Part shown: in pieces, positions 48,301-56,555 of the stretch
How positions within the stretch are numbered: position 1 is the first letter of the stretch
How the letters are laid out: each line of letters opens with the position of its first letter
Origin: Allobosea vaviloviae
GTDB taxonomy: Bacteria > Pseudomonadota > Alphaproteobacteria > Rhizobiales > Beijerinckiaceae
Direction of reading: 5' to 3'
NCBI RefSeq assembly: GCF_001298265.1
Contig: NZ_LGSZ01000053.1
Location: forward strand, 1-64,000
Length of the DNA: 64,000 bases
Program-made: the position numbers and the translations under genes
The notes under the pieces: model-generated
The model's input: the letters and a program-made list of their open reading frames with translations, nothing else
Database searches by the model: none
Told to the model about the DNA's origin: nothing

Positions 48301-50020
48301 GCGGCCCGATGAAGGAGAGCAGGCTCATCACCAGCTCCTCGCGGATCGGGTCGATCGGCGGGTTCGTGACCTGGGCGAAGTTCTGCTTGAAATAGGTGTA
48401 GAGCAGCTTCGACTTGAGCGAGAGCGCCGAGATCGGCGTGTCCGTGCCCATCGAGCCGACCGCTTCCTGGCCGGTCACCGCCATCGGCGCCATCAGCAGG
48501 CGGACATCCTCCTGCGTGTAGCCGAAGGCCTGCTGGCGATCGAGCAGCGGCACGTCGGTGCGCGAGGCCCGCGCCTCGACCGGCGGCAGGTCCTCGAGCA
48601 CGATCTGGGTGCGCTTCAGCCAGTCCTTATAGGGGTTGGCGAGGCATAAGCTCGTCTTGATCTCGTCGTCGCCGATGATGCGGCCCTGCTCGAGGTCGAT
48701 CAGCAGCATCTTGCCCGGCTGGAGACGCCACTTCTCGATGATCTTCTCCTCCGGAATCGGCAGCACGCCGAATTCGGAGGCCAGCACCACGAGCCCGTCA
48801 TCGGTGACGAGATAGCGCGCCGGCCGCAGGCCGTTGCGGTCGAGCGTCGCGCCGATCTGCTTGCCGTCGGTGAAGGCGATCGCGGCCGGCCCGTCCCAGG
48901 GCTCCATCAGCGCGGCGTGGTATTCGTAAAAGGCGCGGCGCTCCTCGTTCATCAGAGGGTTGCCGTTCCACGCCTCCGGCACCAGCATCATCATGGCATG
49001 GGCGAGCGAGTAGCCGCCCTGCACTAGGAATTCGAGCGCGTTGTCGAAACAGGCGGTGTCGGACTGGCCCTCATAGGAGATCGGCCAGAGCTTCGAGATG
49101 TCGGGCCCGAACAGCTCGGAATCGACCGAGGCCTGCCGCGCCGCCATCCAGTTGACGTTGCCGCGCAGCGTGTTGATCTCGCCGTTATGGGCGACCATCC
49201 GGTAGGGATGGGCCAGCCGCCAGGACGGGAAGGTGTTGGTGGCGAAGCGCTGGTGGACGAGAGCGAGCGCGCTCTCGAAGCGCTCGTCCTGCAGATCCTT
49301 GAAATAGCTGCCGAGCTGCGTGACCAGCACCATGCCCTTGTAGACGATGGTGCGCGCCGACATCGAGACCGGGTAATAGGTCGCGGTCGCCCGGTCCTTG
49401 AGCTTGTAGACCTTGTTGGAGACCGACTTCCTGAGGACATAGACCTTGCGCTCGAAATCCTCCTCGGTCTCGATCTCGGCAGGCCGGCCGACGAAAAGCT
49501 GGCGGTGGACCGGCTCGCTCTCCTTGACCGCCTCGCCGAGGTCCGAACCGTCGACCGGCACGTCGCGCCAGCCCAGGAAGATCAGCCCCTCCTCGGTCAC
49601 CGTCTGCGCGACGATGTCCTCGCAGACCGTCCGGTCGATGACGTCCTGCGGCATGAAGAACTGGCCGATCGCGTAATGGCCGACCTCCGGCAGGGCGATG
49701 CCGAGCCTGGCGCATTCCTCGCTGAAGAAGCGATGCGGGATCTGGGTGAGGATGCCGCAGCCGTCGCCGAGCTTGGGGTCGGCACCGACCGCGCCGCGAT
49801 GGTCGATGTTAAGCAGGATCTGAAGCCCCTGCTCGACGATGGCGTGGCTCTTGCGGTTCTTCATGTCGGCGATGAAGCCGACACCGCAGGAATCCTTCTC
49901 CATCGACGGATCGTAGAGACCCTGGCGCACCGGCATCGCCGGGTCGCGGACCTCCGGGAAGCGCTCGAAAGCCTCCGCGCCGCTGATCACGGCACCGCTC
50001 GACTGGCTGGTTTCGCTCAT
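45317..50020 (-). CDS. gltB: Glutamate synthase [NADPH] large subunit
   Basis: 1567 residues. It hydrolyses glutamine and transfers the ammonia to 2-oxoglutarate. The class II amidotransferase Cys is in [13 protein letters not shown] (Cys45, exposed after propeptide removal); the central domain follows, then the FMN-binding synthase domain ([52 protein letters not shown]) with the 3Fe-4S site [15 protein letters not shown], and a C-terminal GXGXG beta-helix. Start at 50020, six bases inside a TTG-initiated frame. The minus-strand leader has a TTATAT-like site near 50094-50099. Confidence 0.97.
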   Translation of the reverse strand: MSETSQSSGAVISGAEAFERFPEVRDPAMPVRQGLYDPSMEKDSCGVGFIADMKNRKSHAIVEQGLQILLNIDHRGAVGADPKLGDGCGILTQIPHRFFSEECARLGIALPEVGHYAIGQFFMPQDVIDRTVCEDIVAQTVTEEGLIFLGWRDVPVDGSDLGEAVKESEPVHRQLFVGRPAEIETEEDFERKVYVLRKSVSNKVYKLKDRATATYYPVSMSARTIVYKGMVLVTQLGSYFKDLQDERFESALALVHQRFATNTFPSWRLAHPYRMVAHNGEINTLRGNVNWMAARQASVDSELFGPDISKLWPISYEGQSDTACFDNALEFLVQGGYSLAHAMMMLVPEAWNGNPLMNEERRAFYEYHAALMEPWDGPAAIAFTDGKQIGATLDRNGLRPARYLVTDDGLVVLASEFGVLPIPEEKIIEKWRLQPGKMLLIDLEQGRIIGDDEIKTSLCLANPYKDWLKRTQIVLEDLPPVEARASRTDVPLLDRQQAFGYTQEDVRLLMAPMAVTGQEAVGSMGTDTPISALSLKSKLLYTYFKQNFAQVTNPPIDPIREELVMSLLSFIGPRPNILDLEGTSRRKRLEVRTPILTNDDLEKIRCIGHYEDRFDTKTIDFTYPARDGAAGMSEAVERLCERAEAAVHGGYNIIILSDRQVGSDRIPIPALLATAAVHHHLIRKGLRTSVGLVLESGEPREIHHFCCLAGYGAEAINPYLAFDTLLDQHAQGAFPTEVDAYEVVKRYIKSVGKGVLKVMSKMGISTYQSYCGAQIFDAVGLKSDFVERYFFGTGTAIEGVGLDEIAQESVSRHKDAFGDAPVYRNSLDIGGEYMYRIRGEDHVWQPDVVASLQHAVRLNAQDRYEDFARQVNDEEQRLTTIRGLFKLRQALEDGRQPVPLESVEPASEIVKRFATGAMSFGSISREAHETMAIAMNQIGGKSNTGEGGEEAIRFKPMADGRSKRSAIKQIASGRFGVTAEYLANADVMQIKVAQGAKPGEGGQLPGHKVDAKIAKVRHSTPGVGLISPPPHHDIYSIEDLAQLIFDLKNVNPAADVSVKLVSEIGVGTVAAGVAKSRADHITISGFEGGTGASPLTSLKHAGSPWEIGLAETQQTLVLNKLRGRVALQVDGGLRTGRDVVIGALLGADEFGFSTAPLIAAGCIMMRKCHLNTCPVGVATQDPVLRKRFKGLPEHVVNYFFFVAEDVRKIMAQMGFTHLDEIVGRSDLLDKREALDHWKAKGLDFSRLFHKVDMPGVAIRHVELQKHPIDDVLDRKLIAGATGAIEGGTPVVLEHPICNVDRSVGAMLSGVVAKKYGHAGLPDDTITVKLKGTSGQSFAAFLAAGVTVELTGQANDYVGKGLSGGKLIVKPDPASKAVPERSIIVGNTVLYGAIAGEAYFRGVAGERFAVRNSGAIAVVEGTGDHGCEYMTGGVVAVIGPTGRNFAAGMSGGIAYVLDEDKSFAARCNLSMVDLEPVEEEEDLMERLHHHGGDLEHKGRIDMANMSGHDEERLMQMLTNHVDYTGSETARRILDNWAEYRTKFVKVMPVEYRRALREMEQARTLQAAE

Positions 50021-50269
50021 CGTCAAACCCCGCTTGCCCTAAAACCCGCTGGCGATGCCAAGCCAGCTTCCGCCGGGAGGCACCTTTGAGTCCATATAAA
50101 CCTTCCGCCGCAGCAGGCCGCCACCACTCGCGCGCGGCTCCAGGGAGCCGGCAGCAAGGATGGGGCCAACATGGCCGAACCATTCGTCTGTCGGAGGCTT
50201 GCTTGCGCTGATCTCGGGGCGCCCGCGTCCTCCGCAGGCGCCGGGGCATGTCGCCCTGTCGCGCCTGTC

Positions 50270-50338
50270 CTAAGCCGCCGCTTTGCGGGCGGCGCGCGTG
50301 CGATTGGCTTTGGCGTGTTTTGCCGTACCCTTCGTCAT
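50270..50338 (-). CDS. Possible very small basic protein (22 aa)
   Basis: ATG at 50336-50338 with GGAG spaced seven bases upstream. The product starts MTKGTAKHAKANRTRAARK and is made almost only of Lys, Arg, Ala, Thr, Asn and Gly, so it would bind nucleic acid or be disordered. It is too short to judge by codon use. Could be a chance frame. Confidence 0.35.
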   Translation of the reverse strand: MTKGTAKHAKANRTRAARKAAA

Positions 50339-50405
50339 CGATCCGCTCCGTTGCGATGGCGCGACAGCGACCTCCGGGAGGCTGCCATCGACGCGGCTGA
50401 AAATG

Positions 50406-50422
50406 GGACAGTAACACTGTCC
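50406..50422. promoter_or_regulatory. Operator-like palindrome GGACAGTAACACTGTCC
   Basis: Perfect seven-base arms around a three-base centre, followed by CTATCG. The shape is that of TetR-family operators, but no TetR gene is in the window. Lies 68 bases upstream of the small minus-strand frame and 215 upstream of the aldolase. Confidence 0.4.
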
Positions 50423-50636
50423 TATCGCAGTGAACTTGCCAGAATTCCAATCTCCGCACAAGGGGCGATTCTGCGCTGATGCGACATTTTATTTCGGCGC
50501 CGAGCGTGAGCGAGACATATCCGGCACGAAAGCCGGAGTTGGGCAGCATGGTTCTTGTCGCGATGGGCATTTCGCGCATTGCGGCCCCGGCCCCTACGCG
50601 CTTGGCAGGCAGCCCCTGCGTCGCTAACGCAAAGGC

Positions 50637-51692
50637 ATGAACTTCATCAGCGACAACACCGCCGGCGCCAGCCCAAACGTCATGGCCGCGATCACGGCCG
50701 CCAATGACGGCTCGGCCTCGGCCTATGGCGCCGACCTCTGGACGCAAGATGCCGAGAGCCGCTTCGCCGAGATCTTCGAGCACGAGGTTGCGGTCTTCCT
50801 GGTGACATCAGGCACGGCCGCCAATGCGCTCGCGCTGGCCAGCATCACCCGCCCCTGGGGCGCCGTGCTGACCCATGAGGAAAGCCATGTCGCCGACGAT
50901 GAATGCGGCGCACCGGAATTCTTCAGCGACGGCGCCAAGCTGATCGGCCTGCCCGGCGCCGGCAACAAGATTTCGCCCGATCTGGTCATGCAAACGCTGG
51001 CGCGCTTCCGCGAGGGCGCCCTGCATCAGGTCCAGCCGCAGGCGCTCTCGATCACCCAGGCGACCGAATGCGGCACGATCTATTCCCTCGACGAGATCGG
51101 CGCCCTCAAGGCCGCCGCCGCGCCGCGCGGCCTGACCCTGCACATGGACGGAGCCCGCTTCGCCAACGCGCTGGTCACGCTCGGCTGCACGCCTGCCGAA
51201 ATGACCTGGAAAGCCGGCATCGACGTCCTCTCCTTCGGGGGCACCAAGAACGGCGCCTGGGCGGCCGAAGCCGTGATCTTCTTCGACCCCGCCAGGGCCG
51301 GCGAGATGAAGTGGCGCCGCAAGCGCGCCGGCCAGACGCTGTCGAAAGGCCGCCTCATCGGCGCCCAGTTCGAGGGCCTGCTGGCTGACGGCCACTGGCT
51401 CGACCTCGCCCGCCACGCCAATGCCATGGCCGCCAGGCTGGCAAGCGCGATCGAGGCGAGTTCCCAGGCCCGCCTCGCCTGGCCCTGCCAGGCCAATGAA
51501 GTGTTTCCGATCATGTCGGCCGCGCTGCAGGACCGCCTCAGGGCGGCCGGCGTCGGCTTCCTGCCCTGGTCCGACCGCGCGTTGCCGGCAGGCGCCACGC
51601 TCGCGCAGGGCGAGATCGTCGGCCGTTTCGTGATGTCCTTTGCGACGCCGCAAGCGCAGGTCGAACAGCTGATCGCACTGATCGGCGCATAA
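50637..51692 (+). CDS. ltaE: Low-specificity L-threonine aldolase
   Basis: 351 residues. It cleaves L-threonine or allo-threonine to glycine and acetaldehyde with pyridoxal phosphate. Fold-type I motifs: FISDNTAGASPNV start, VTSGTAANALAL, HVADDECGAPEFF, LHMDGARFANAL (the Asp that holds PLP) and LSFGGTKNGAW with the PLP lysine. It resembles the group of aldolases in which a Lys-Asn follows the Thr. No neighbour shares its pathway; glycine supply links loosely to purine synthesis. Confidence 0.92.
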   Translation: MNFISDNTAGASPNVMAAITAANDGSASAYGADLWTQDAESRFAEIFEHEVAVFLVTSGTAANALALASITRPWGAVLTHEESHVADDECGAPEFFSDGAKLIGLPGAGNKISPDLVMQTLARFREGALHQVQPQALSITQATECGTIYSLDEIGALKAAAAPRGLTLHMDGARFANALVTLGCTPAEMTWKAGIDVLSFGGTKNGAWAAEAVIFFDPARAGEMKWRRKRAGQTLSKGRLIGAQFEGLLADGHWLDLARHANAMAARLASAIEASSQARLAWPCQANEVFPIMSAALQDRLRAAGVGFLPWSDRALPAGATLAQGEIVGRFVMSFATPQAQVEQLIALIGA

Positions 51693-51786
51693 GAAGGCTG
51701 ACGTCCGTCCCAATTCCAGCCCCATGCATGCCGCAATCCCTAACGAAGACTGAAAACCAGACGTTCAGTCTTGGAAGGGACGACCC

Positions 51787-52725
51787 ATGGCATTCCGTTC
51801 GACCGCGCCCAAGCGCGCTGCTGTGATGAGCATTGCCTTGATGGGCCTGGCGGTTGCCGGTGCATTGGCCGGCTCCGCAGGCGCCGCATCGGCGCAGATC
51901 TATCTCTATGAGGAAGACGCGCCCTATCTCGAACAGCGTTTCGGCTATCGCTATGCCGCGCCACGCCCACCTGCGCAGATCCCGCAGCGCGCGCTCAGCC
52001 GGATCGCGGCGCGCGATTTCGGCCTCGCCCAGGTCGATCGCACGGTCCGCACAGGCTCCGCCTATGTGATCGACGGCCGGACGCGGTCGGGCCGCCGCGT
52101 GCGGCTGATCGTCGACCCCTATAGCGGCCAGCTCCTCGACGAGATCCTCCTTCAAGGGCCGCCCCGTGCCGCGCCGCATGTCGCCCGCATCGACCCCCGC
52201 GGAGATGTCCGGCAGCCGCGCGCCGTGCAGCGCCCGGCGGAGCGCCCGCCGTCGCTGAAGACGCCGGGCCAGGCGAAGGCTCCCGCAACCGTGGTGCCGC
52301 CCCCGCCGGCCGCCCCGCCACGCGCCGAGCCCGCGCCTCCAGCCGAAAGGCCCCCGGCAGCGGCCACCGCACCGGCGACCGTTGCGCCCCCCTCGCCTTC
52401 AGCGCCCCCGCGCGCCGACCCCGCGCCGCCGGCCGAAAAGCCCCCGGCTGCCGCCAGCGCGCCCGCGACCGTCGTGCCGCCCATTCCCGCCGTGCCGGGG
52501 CCGCCGACGCCAGGCTCCAGCGACCCCGCCACGGGCGCCGACAAGCCCAGGCTGGTCAATCCCAGCGACGTGCGCGGCCCCGAGACAACCGAGCGCGACC
52601 CGCCGTTGGCCCGTACCGAACAGCCCGGCATCCCGGCTCAGCTCCCACCGGTCCAGACGCAGGATGCGACGCCCACGACGCCCAAACCCAGCACGCCGGA
52701 GGTGCCGGTCACGCCGTTGGATTGA
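51787..52725 (+). CDS. Exported proline-rich protein with PepSY-like N-terminal region
   Basis: 312 residues. A signal peptide ends ASAQ. Residues ~60-120 (LSRIAARDFGLAQVDRTVRTGSAYVIDGRTRSGRRVRLIVDPYSGQLLDEILL) look like a PepSY-type small beta domain. From ~residue 150 the chain is Pro/Ala-rich, with about two and a half copies of a 30-residue unit that starts APATVxPPxP and ends AExPPAAA. The repeats are also visible in the DNA at about 52280-52480. Likely periplasmic or envelope-spanning; role unknown. GGAAGGGA precedes the start. Confidence 0.7.
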   Translation: MAFRSTAPKRAAVMSIALMGLAVAGALAGSAGAASAQIYLYEEDAPYLEQRFGYRYAAPRPPAQIPQRALSRIAARDFGLAQVDRTVRTGSAYVIDGRTRSGRRVRLIVDPYSGQLLDEILLQGPPRAAPHVARIDPRGDVRQPRAVQRPAERPPSLKTPGQAKAPATVVPPPPAAPPRAEPAPPAERPPAAATAPATVAPPSPSAPPRADPAPPAEKPPAAASAPATVVPPIPAVPGPPTPGSSDPATGADKPRLVNPSDVRGPETTERDPPLARTEQPGIPAQLPPVQTQDATPTTPKPSTPEVPVTPLD

Positions 52726-52757
52726 GGCACAGCGCCGGCACCGCTCATCGAGGCAAA

Positions 52758-52795
52758 GAAGAGGGCGCTTCCGGTTTCCCGGAAGCGCCCTCTTC
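52758..52795. terminator. Bidirectional terminator between the proline-rich gene and hsp20
   Basis: Seventeen-bp perfect stem (52758-52774 with 52779-52795) and a four-base loop TTTC. The A/T tails on both sides are short. Serves convergent genes. Confidence 0.8.
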
Positions 52796-52819
52796 ATTCA
52801 GATGGTGACGTCAGGTGCG

Positions 52820-53293
52820 TCAGGCGGCCTTGGCGGTCTCGACCTTGGCCTCGAGAACCTTGGCCTTGCCGCCGCCGATCGCGATCTGGCGGGGTTTCTT
52901 GGCCTCGGGAATCTCGCGCACGAGATCGATATGGAGCAGCCCGTTCTCGAGGCTTGCGCCGGTCACCTGCACATAATCGGCGAGCTGGAAGCGACGCTCG
53001 AAGGCGCGCGCCGCGATGCCCTGATGCAGGATCTCGCGGGTCTCGCCATTGTCGTTGGCCTGCTTCTCGCCACGCACCGTGAGCGCATTCTCCTTGCTCT
53101 CGATGGCAAGGTCGCCCTCGCCGAAGCCCGCGACAGCGATGCTGATGCGGTAGGCGTTCTCGCTGGTGCGCTCGATGTTGTAGGGCGGGTAGCTCGGCGC
53201 GGCTTCGGCACTGCCGGCCTGGTCGAGCAGCGAGAACAGGCGGTCGAAGCCGACGGTGGAACGGTAGAGGGGGGAAAGATCGAAATGACGCAT
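52820..53293 (-). CDS. Small heat-shock protein, Hsp20 family
   Basis: 157 residues. ATP-independent holdase that keeps unfolded proteins soluble. The N-terminus MRHFDLSPLYRSTVGFDRLFSLLDQA is that of the IbpA-like class; the alpha-crystallin core runs from YNIERTSENAYRISIAVAGF to the conserved ASLENGLLHIDLVREIPEAKKPRQI. The ATG at 53293 has a very strong GGAGGA site, which the leader RNA sequesters (see ROSE entry). Upstream is an RpoH-like promoter. So both transcription and translation appear heat-controlled. Confidence 0.95.
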   Translation of the reverse strand: MRHFDLSPLYRSTVGFDRLFSLLDQAGSAEAAPSYPPYNIERTSENAYRISIAVAGFGEGDLAIESKENALTVRGEKQANDNGETREILHQGIAARAFERRFQLADYVQVTGASLENGLLHIDLVREIPEAKKPRQIAIGGGKAKVLEAKVETAKAA

Positions 53294-53387
53294 GATGTCC
53301 TCCAAAGGAAGCGACGTTTAGGTCCAGCCCGCCTCTCATGAGCGCGGGCCTGGTTCAGGTTCGCGCAGCCGGTCTCCGGCCTGCGCA
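53294..53387 (-). ncRNA. ROSE-like RNA thermometer in the hsp20 leader
   Basis: Three hairpins can be folded in the 5' leader: I at 53363-53386 (ten pairs, GCGCAG-CCGG type with one bulge), II at 53324-53353 (CCAG and CCCGC arms), III at 53299-53311 where CUUCC pairs with GGAGG of the ribosome site around a UUU loop. The last hairpin matches the ROSE signature UCCU...GGAGGA, with imperfect U-G pairing that melts on heating. ROSE elements are known in front of rhizobial hsp20 genes. Confidence 0.8.
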
Positions 53388-53392
53388 TCACT

Positions 53393-53422
53393 GAGTTGGG
53401 AAGATGTTTTCGGCTTTTCAAG
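53393..53422 (-). promoter_or_regulatory. RpoH (sigma-32)-like promoter of hsp20
   Basis: CTTGAAA (53416-53422) and CCCAACT (53394-53400) separated by 15 bases, close to the CTTGAAA/CCCCAT pattern. Transcription would begin just before ROSE hairpin I, so position and leader length agree. Confidence 0.55.
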
Positions 53423-53508
53423 TGGCCGCTGCGGCAGGCATAACCGGGGCCGTTCACCCCGGCGTCGCGCGCGCCGATTCGACAGCCGCCGGAGCTTCGA
53501 CACTCATC

Positions 53509-54594
53509 ATGGCTTCGACATCGGCCCTGCCGGACGCGGACCTCTTCGCTCATCCCGACTACCCGGTCCCGGGCCATGGCAAGGTCTGGTTCGCGACGAC
53601 GCGCGATCGCGCCCGTATCCGTTTCGCGAGCTGGCGGCCGACCGTCAAGACCGTTCGCGGCACGGTCGCCCTCGTGCAGGGCCGGGCCGAATTCATCGAA
53701 CGCTACAGCGAGACTGTCGCCGAACTGCGCCGGCGCGGCTTTCACGTCCTGACCTTCGACTGGCGCGGACAGGGCGGCTCGCAGCGCTTCGTCTCACGCG
53801 AGCGCAAGGGCCATGTCGGCTGGCTGCGCCATTACGAGAACGATCTCGCGCTCGCCATGGCGCAGATGCACGAGAAGCTGCCTCGCCCCTATTTCGTGCT
53901 CGCCCATTCGATGGGAGCGGCGATCTGCCTCGATGCCGCGAGACAAAACGCACTGCCCGTCTCGCGCATGGTCGCGCTCGCGCCGATGCTGGGCCTGACC
54001 ATCACCGAGAACCCCAAGGCCGCGAGCCGGCTGGCGAGTCTGCTCTTCTGGCTCGGGTTCGGCCGGGCCTTCGTGCCCGGCGGGGGAGACACCGCGATTG
54101 CGACCAAGCCCTTCGATGGCAACCGGCTGACCGGCGATCCTGATCGCTATGCCCGCAACAGCGCGCTCTCGGCGGCGGCGCGCCATCTCAGCATCGGCGA
54201 CCCGACCATCGCCTGGGTCCACACCGCCTTCGCGCTGATGGCACGGCTCAATGCCCCCTCGGCCGCGCGCGACGTGCGCGTGCCGACGCTCGTCATCGCC
54301 TCCGGGCAGGACCGCGTCGTCTCGACGCCGGCGATCGAGCGCTTCGCCGCCCGTCTCAAGACCGGCCAGGCGCTGATCCTGCCGACGGCAAGGCACGAGA
54401 TCCTAATGGAAACCGACGCGATCCGCGACCAGTTCTGGGCGGCCTTCGACGCCTTCATCCCCGGCGAGGATGCAGGCCTCGTTCCAGACCCCTCAACCCT
54501 GGCCGGCGAGCAGGGCGAGCGCAGCCTCATGCAGCGGCTTGCTGGCGGCGGCGATGACGCGCCCGCCCCCGGCGGCACTGCCGCCCTCCCATGA
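53509..54594 (+). CDS. Alpha/beta hydrolase, lysophospholipase-like
   Basis: About 361 residues from the ATG at 53509. Catalytic triad: Ser in LAHSMGAAIC, Asp in SGQDRVVS, His in TARHEIL; the lid-like region lies between. It resembles PldB-type lysophospholipases or monoacylglycerol lipases. The frame is open from 53404, but that start would place the N-terminus over the hsp20 promoter and reads poorly. Its last 102 bases overlap the 3' end of hisN on the other strand, so the final ~34 residues (low complexity, Gly/Ala/Pro) may be an extension. Confidence 0.8.
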   Translation: MASTSALPDADLFAHPDYPVPGHGKVWFATTRDRARIRFASWRPTVKTVRGTVALVQGRAEFIERYSETVAELRRRGFHVLTFDWRGQGGSQRFVSRERKGHVGWLRHYENDLALAMAQMHEKLPRPYFVLAHSMGAAICLDAARQNALPVSRMVALAPMLGLTITENPKAASRLASLLFWLGFGRAFVPGGGDTAIATKPFDGNRLTGDPDRYARNSALSAAARHLSIGDPTIAWVHTAFALMARLNAPSAARDVRVPTLVIASGQDRVVSTPAIERFAARLKTGQALILPTARHEILMETDAIRDQFWAAFDAFIPGEDAGLVPDPSTLAGEQGERSLMQRLAGGGDDAPAPGGTAALP

Positions 54595-55281
54595 GGTGAC
54601 GATGCCGCCCGCGCCCTCGATGATCGGGATCAGCGCGACGATGTCGTAGGGCTTCAGCCCGCTTTCGATCACGAGATCGACATGGCCGGCGGCCAGCATG
54701 CAATAGGCGTAGCAATCGCAGCCATAGCGGGCGAGGCGCACCTGGCTCTCGACGCGGGCATAGGCGGCCGCCTCGTCGCCCTTGAACAGCGCCGGCGACG
54801 TCGTCATCAGCGTGGCCGAGGCCAGTCCGGCGGCCTGGCGCGTGCGCAGCTTCCTCGCGCCGCCCGGCCCGTCATAGCGCGCCTCGCGCCCGTCGCCGGA
54901 ATAGCGCTCGCCGGTGAAGGGCTGGTGCATCATCCCGTAGACCGGCGTGCCGGCCCGTGTCAGCCCGATCAGCGTGCCCCAGACCGGAATGCCGGAGATG
55001 AAGGCGCGGGTGCCGTCGATCGGATCGAGCACCCAGACATATTCGGCGTCGGTGTTGTCGTTGCCGAACTCCTCGCCGAGCACGCCATGGGCCGGGAAAC
55101 TGCGCTTGATCAGATGGCGCATGATGTTCTCGCCGGCGCGGTCGGCCTCGGTCACGGGATCGAACACGCCGCCTGCCGACTTGTCCTCCATCGCATGATG
55201 CGCCCGGAAGAACGGCAGGATGGCCCGCCCGGACTCGCTCGCGAGCTCCGCCACGAAGGCTCCGAAATCGACCGCGCTCAT
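54493..55281 (-). CDS. hisN: Histidinol-phosphatase, inositol monophosphatase family
   Basis: 262 residues. Metal-dependent phosphatase motifs: GEEFGNDN (metal Glu), VLDPIDGTRAFISGIPVWGTLIG, and YGCDCYAYCMLAAGHVDLVIESGLKPYDIVALIPIIEGAGG near the C-terminus. The sequence fits the HisN group (histidinol phosphate to histidinol) better than SuhB, though inositol monophosphatase activity is not excluded. The alternative frame to 55482 overlaps the small RNA promoter and is rejected. It is divergent from the small RNA; in alphaproteobacteria the suhB/alpha-r8 RNA is named for lying beside such phosphatase genes. Confidence 0.88.
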   Translation of the reverse strand: MSAVDFGAFVAELASESGRAILPFFRAHHAMEDKSAGGVFDPVTEADRAGENIMRHLIKRSFPAHGVLGEEFGNDNTDAEYVWVLDPIDGTRAFISGIPVWGTLIGLTRAGTPVYGMMHQPFTGERYSGDGREARYDGPGGARKLRTRQAAGLASATLMTTSPALFKGDEAAAYARVESQVRLARYGCDCYAYCMLAAGHVDLVIESGLKPYDIVALIPIIEGAGGIVTSWEGGSAAGGGRVIAAASKPLHEAALALLAGQG

Positions 55282-55447
55282 CCAAGCCCCCGCATGTTGT
55301 GCCGCCCCGCGCGGCGCAGATATCCGTCGTTCTGCCCTGATGGGCGGGTCGCGCCGGAAAGACAAGCGGCAGGCCCGCAGGATCGCCCGTCCCGCGCCAG
55401 ACGCATGCCCGTCCAACGCTCCATCCGTGACGATTTTGGTCAGGCCA

Positions 55448-55476
55448 CTTGCGTTTTCGCACTGCAATGTCATATT
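55448..55476 (+). promoter_or_regulatory. Promoter of the small RNA
   Basis: CTTGCG (55448-55453), 17 bases, CATATT (55471-55476), close to the alphaproteobacterial housekeeping consensus. Predicted start near 55483. Confidence 0.6.
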
Positions 55477-55482
55477 GTGCAC

Positions 55483-55576
55483 TGCGAAGGGGCGATCACC
55501 TCAAGCCTTCGTTGCCCTCCTTGGGCGTTTCCTCCCTAGACTTGGGCCGCCACGAAAGTGTGCGGCCCTTTTTTTT
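55483..55576 (+). ncRNA. mmgR: alpha-r8 / suhB / mmgR-like trans-acting small RNA
   Basis: About 94 nt. Hairpin 1 pairs GCGAAGG with CCUUCGU, hairpin 2 is GCCC-UCCUU-GGGC, and the terminator is GGGCCGCCAC-GAAA-GUG(U)GCGGCCC followed by eight U. Between hairpin 2 and the terminator is UUUCCUCCCU (55528-55537), the unpaired anti-ribosome-site motif that marks the alpha-r8 family. In Sinorhizobium, MmgR limits polyhydroxybutyrate accumulation; phaA, phaB and phaR are in this window. The family assignment is from the motif, structure and location beside an inositol-phosphatase-type gene. Confidence 0.82.
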
Positions 55577-55634
55577 GCGTTGCGTCGGCAACTGCACCGA
55601 ACGCCGTCGATGTCGCGTGCCTTGACCCGCGCGC

Positions 55635-56555
55635 CTACTCCGCCGCTTGCCTGAACTCGTCGAGCCAGCCGCTCCAGCGCGCGAAGCAATCCGCCATCGC
55701 CGAGGCGACCGCCTGTTCGAGCGCAGCAAAGCCGGCATGCGGCATCAGCGTGGTCTCGTTCATGTAGAGCGCGCGGTTGATCTCGATCTGCAGAGTGTGG
55801 ACGCCCGAGCTTGGCGCCCCGTAATGCTCGGTGATGAAGCCGCCGGCATAGGGCCGGTTGCGCGTCACGCTCAGGCCGAGCTTCGCGAAGGCGGCCTCGG
55901 CGATATCGGTGATGTGGCCGGCCGCGCTGGTGCCGAAACGATCACCCAGAATGATGTCGGGCTTGGCCGCGCCGTCGCGGTCGAGCCCGCTCGATGGCAT
56001 CGAATGCGCATCGACGACGATGCAGGTGCCGAAAGATCGATGCGTGCGCTGCACCAGATCGCGCAGGCCGGCATGATAGGGCCGGTAGAGACGATCGATC
56101 CGGGCCAGCGCCTCCTCCACCGGAATGCGCCCGACATAGATCTCCTGCCCGTCGCCGACGATGCGGGGAATCGTGCCCAGCCCGCCGGCCACCCGCATCG
56201 AGCGGGTATTGGCGAAGGCCGGCAGCCGGCCGTCGAACATCCGCGGATCGAGCTCATAGGGCTCGCGATTGACGTCGAGATAGGCGCGCGGAAACTCGGC
56301 GACCAGCAGCGGCGCGCCCAGGGTCACGCTGCGCGCGAAAAGCCGGTCGACGAAGGCGTCCTCGGAGCGGCGCAGCGAGCGCAGCGGCAGCCGCGCCCGC
56401 TCGACGAAGCCGCGCGGATAGCATCGCCCGGCGTGAGGGACGTCGACCACCACGGGCACGATATGGAGCGCCGGCTGATACAGCGTGAACGGCCGCTCGA
56501 TCTCGGCGACGACATCCTCTGGGTCGGGCGGGAAAAACGGGGTTGCTGTGCTCAT
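55635..56555 (-). CDS. N-formylglutamate amidohydrolase family protein
   Basis: 306 residues. Family features: VVVDVPHAGRCYP, RSEDAFVDRLFA, AEFPRAYLDVNREPYELDPRMF, VVDAHSMPSS and ITEHYGAPSSGVHTLQIEINRALYMNE, giving a zinc amidohydrolase fold. The HutG-type reaction releases formate and glutamate in histidine breakdown, but no other hut gene is here, so the substrate may differ. In Rhizobiales this gene is usually found divergent from cpdR, as here. The chosen ATG lacks a clear ribosome site. Confidence 0.88.
   Translation of the reverse strand: MSTATPFFPPDPEDVVAEIERPFTLYQPALHIVPVVVDVPHAGRCYPRGFVERARLPLRSLRRSEDAFVDRLFARSVTLGAPLLVAEFPRAYLDVNREPYELDPRMFDGRLPAFANTRSMRVAGGLGTIPRIVGDGQEIYVGRIPVEEALARIDRLYRPYHAGLRDLVQRTHRSFGTCIVVDAHSMPSSGLDRDGAAKPDIILGDRFGTSAAGHITDIAEAAFAKLGLSVTRNRPYAGGFITEHYGAPSSGVHTLQIEINRALYMNETTLMPHAGFAALEQAVASAMADCFARWSGWLDEFRQAAE

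Larger units (their letters stand above)
50021..50636. other. 616-bp gap between gltB and the threonine aldolase gene
   Basis: Contains the gltB leader (50021-50110), a possible 22-residue gene (50270-50338), the operator-like palindrome at 50406-50422, and a small hairpin CCGGC-acgaaa-GCCGG at 50521-50536. Longer frames here lack ribosome sites and recognisable protein sequence. The right 200 bases lead into the aldolase gene and hold no recognised riboswitch. Confidence 0.5.
55282..55634. other. hisN upstream region with a small RNA gene
   Basis: 353 bases without a protein gene; holds the promoter and the small RNA described in the next two entries, then 58 bases of spacer before the convergent end of the N-formylglutamate amidohydrolase gene. 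Confidence 0.6.

Noticed and set aside
45749..48649. 966-residue plus-strand open frame inside gltB
   Set aside because: It is a shadow caused by GC-rich third positions of gltB; composition is Arg/Asp/Leu-rich repeats typical of antisense frames, and gltB is intact on the other strand.
50171..50479. 102-residue plus-strand frame upstream of the threonine aldolase
   Set aside because: No domain, no ribosome site, and it crosses the operator-like palindrome; likely chance.
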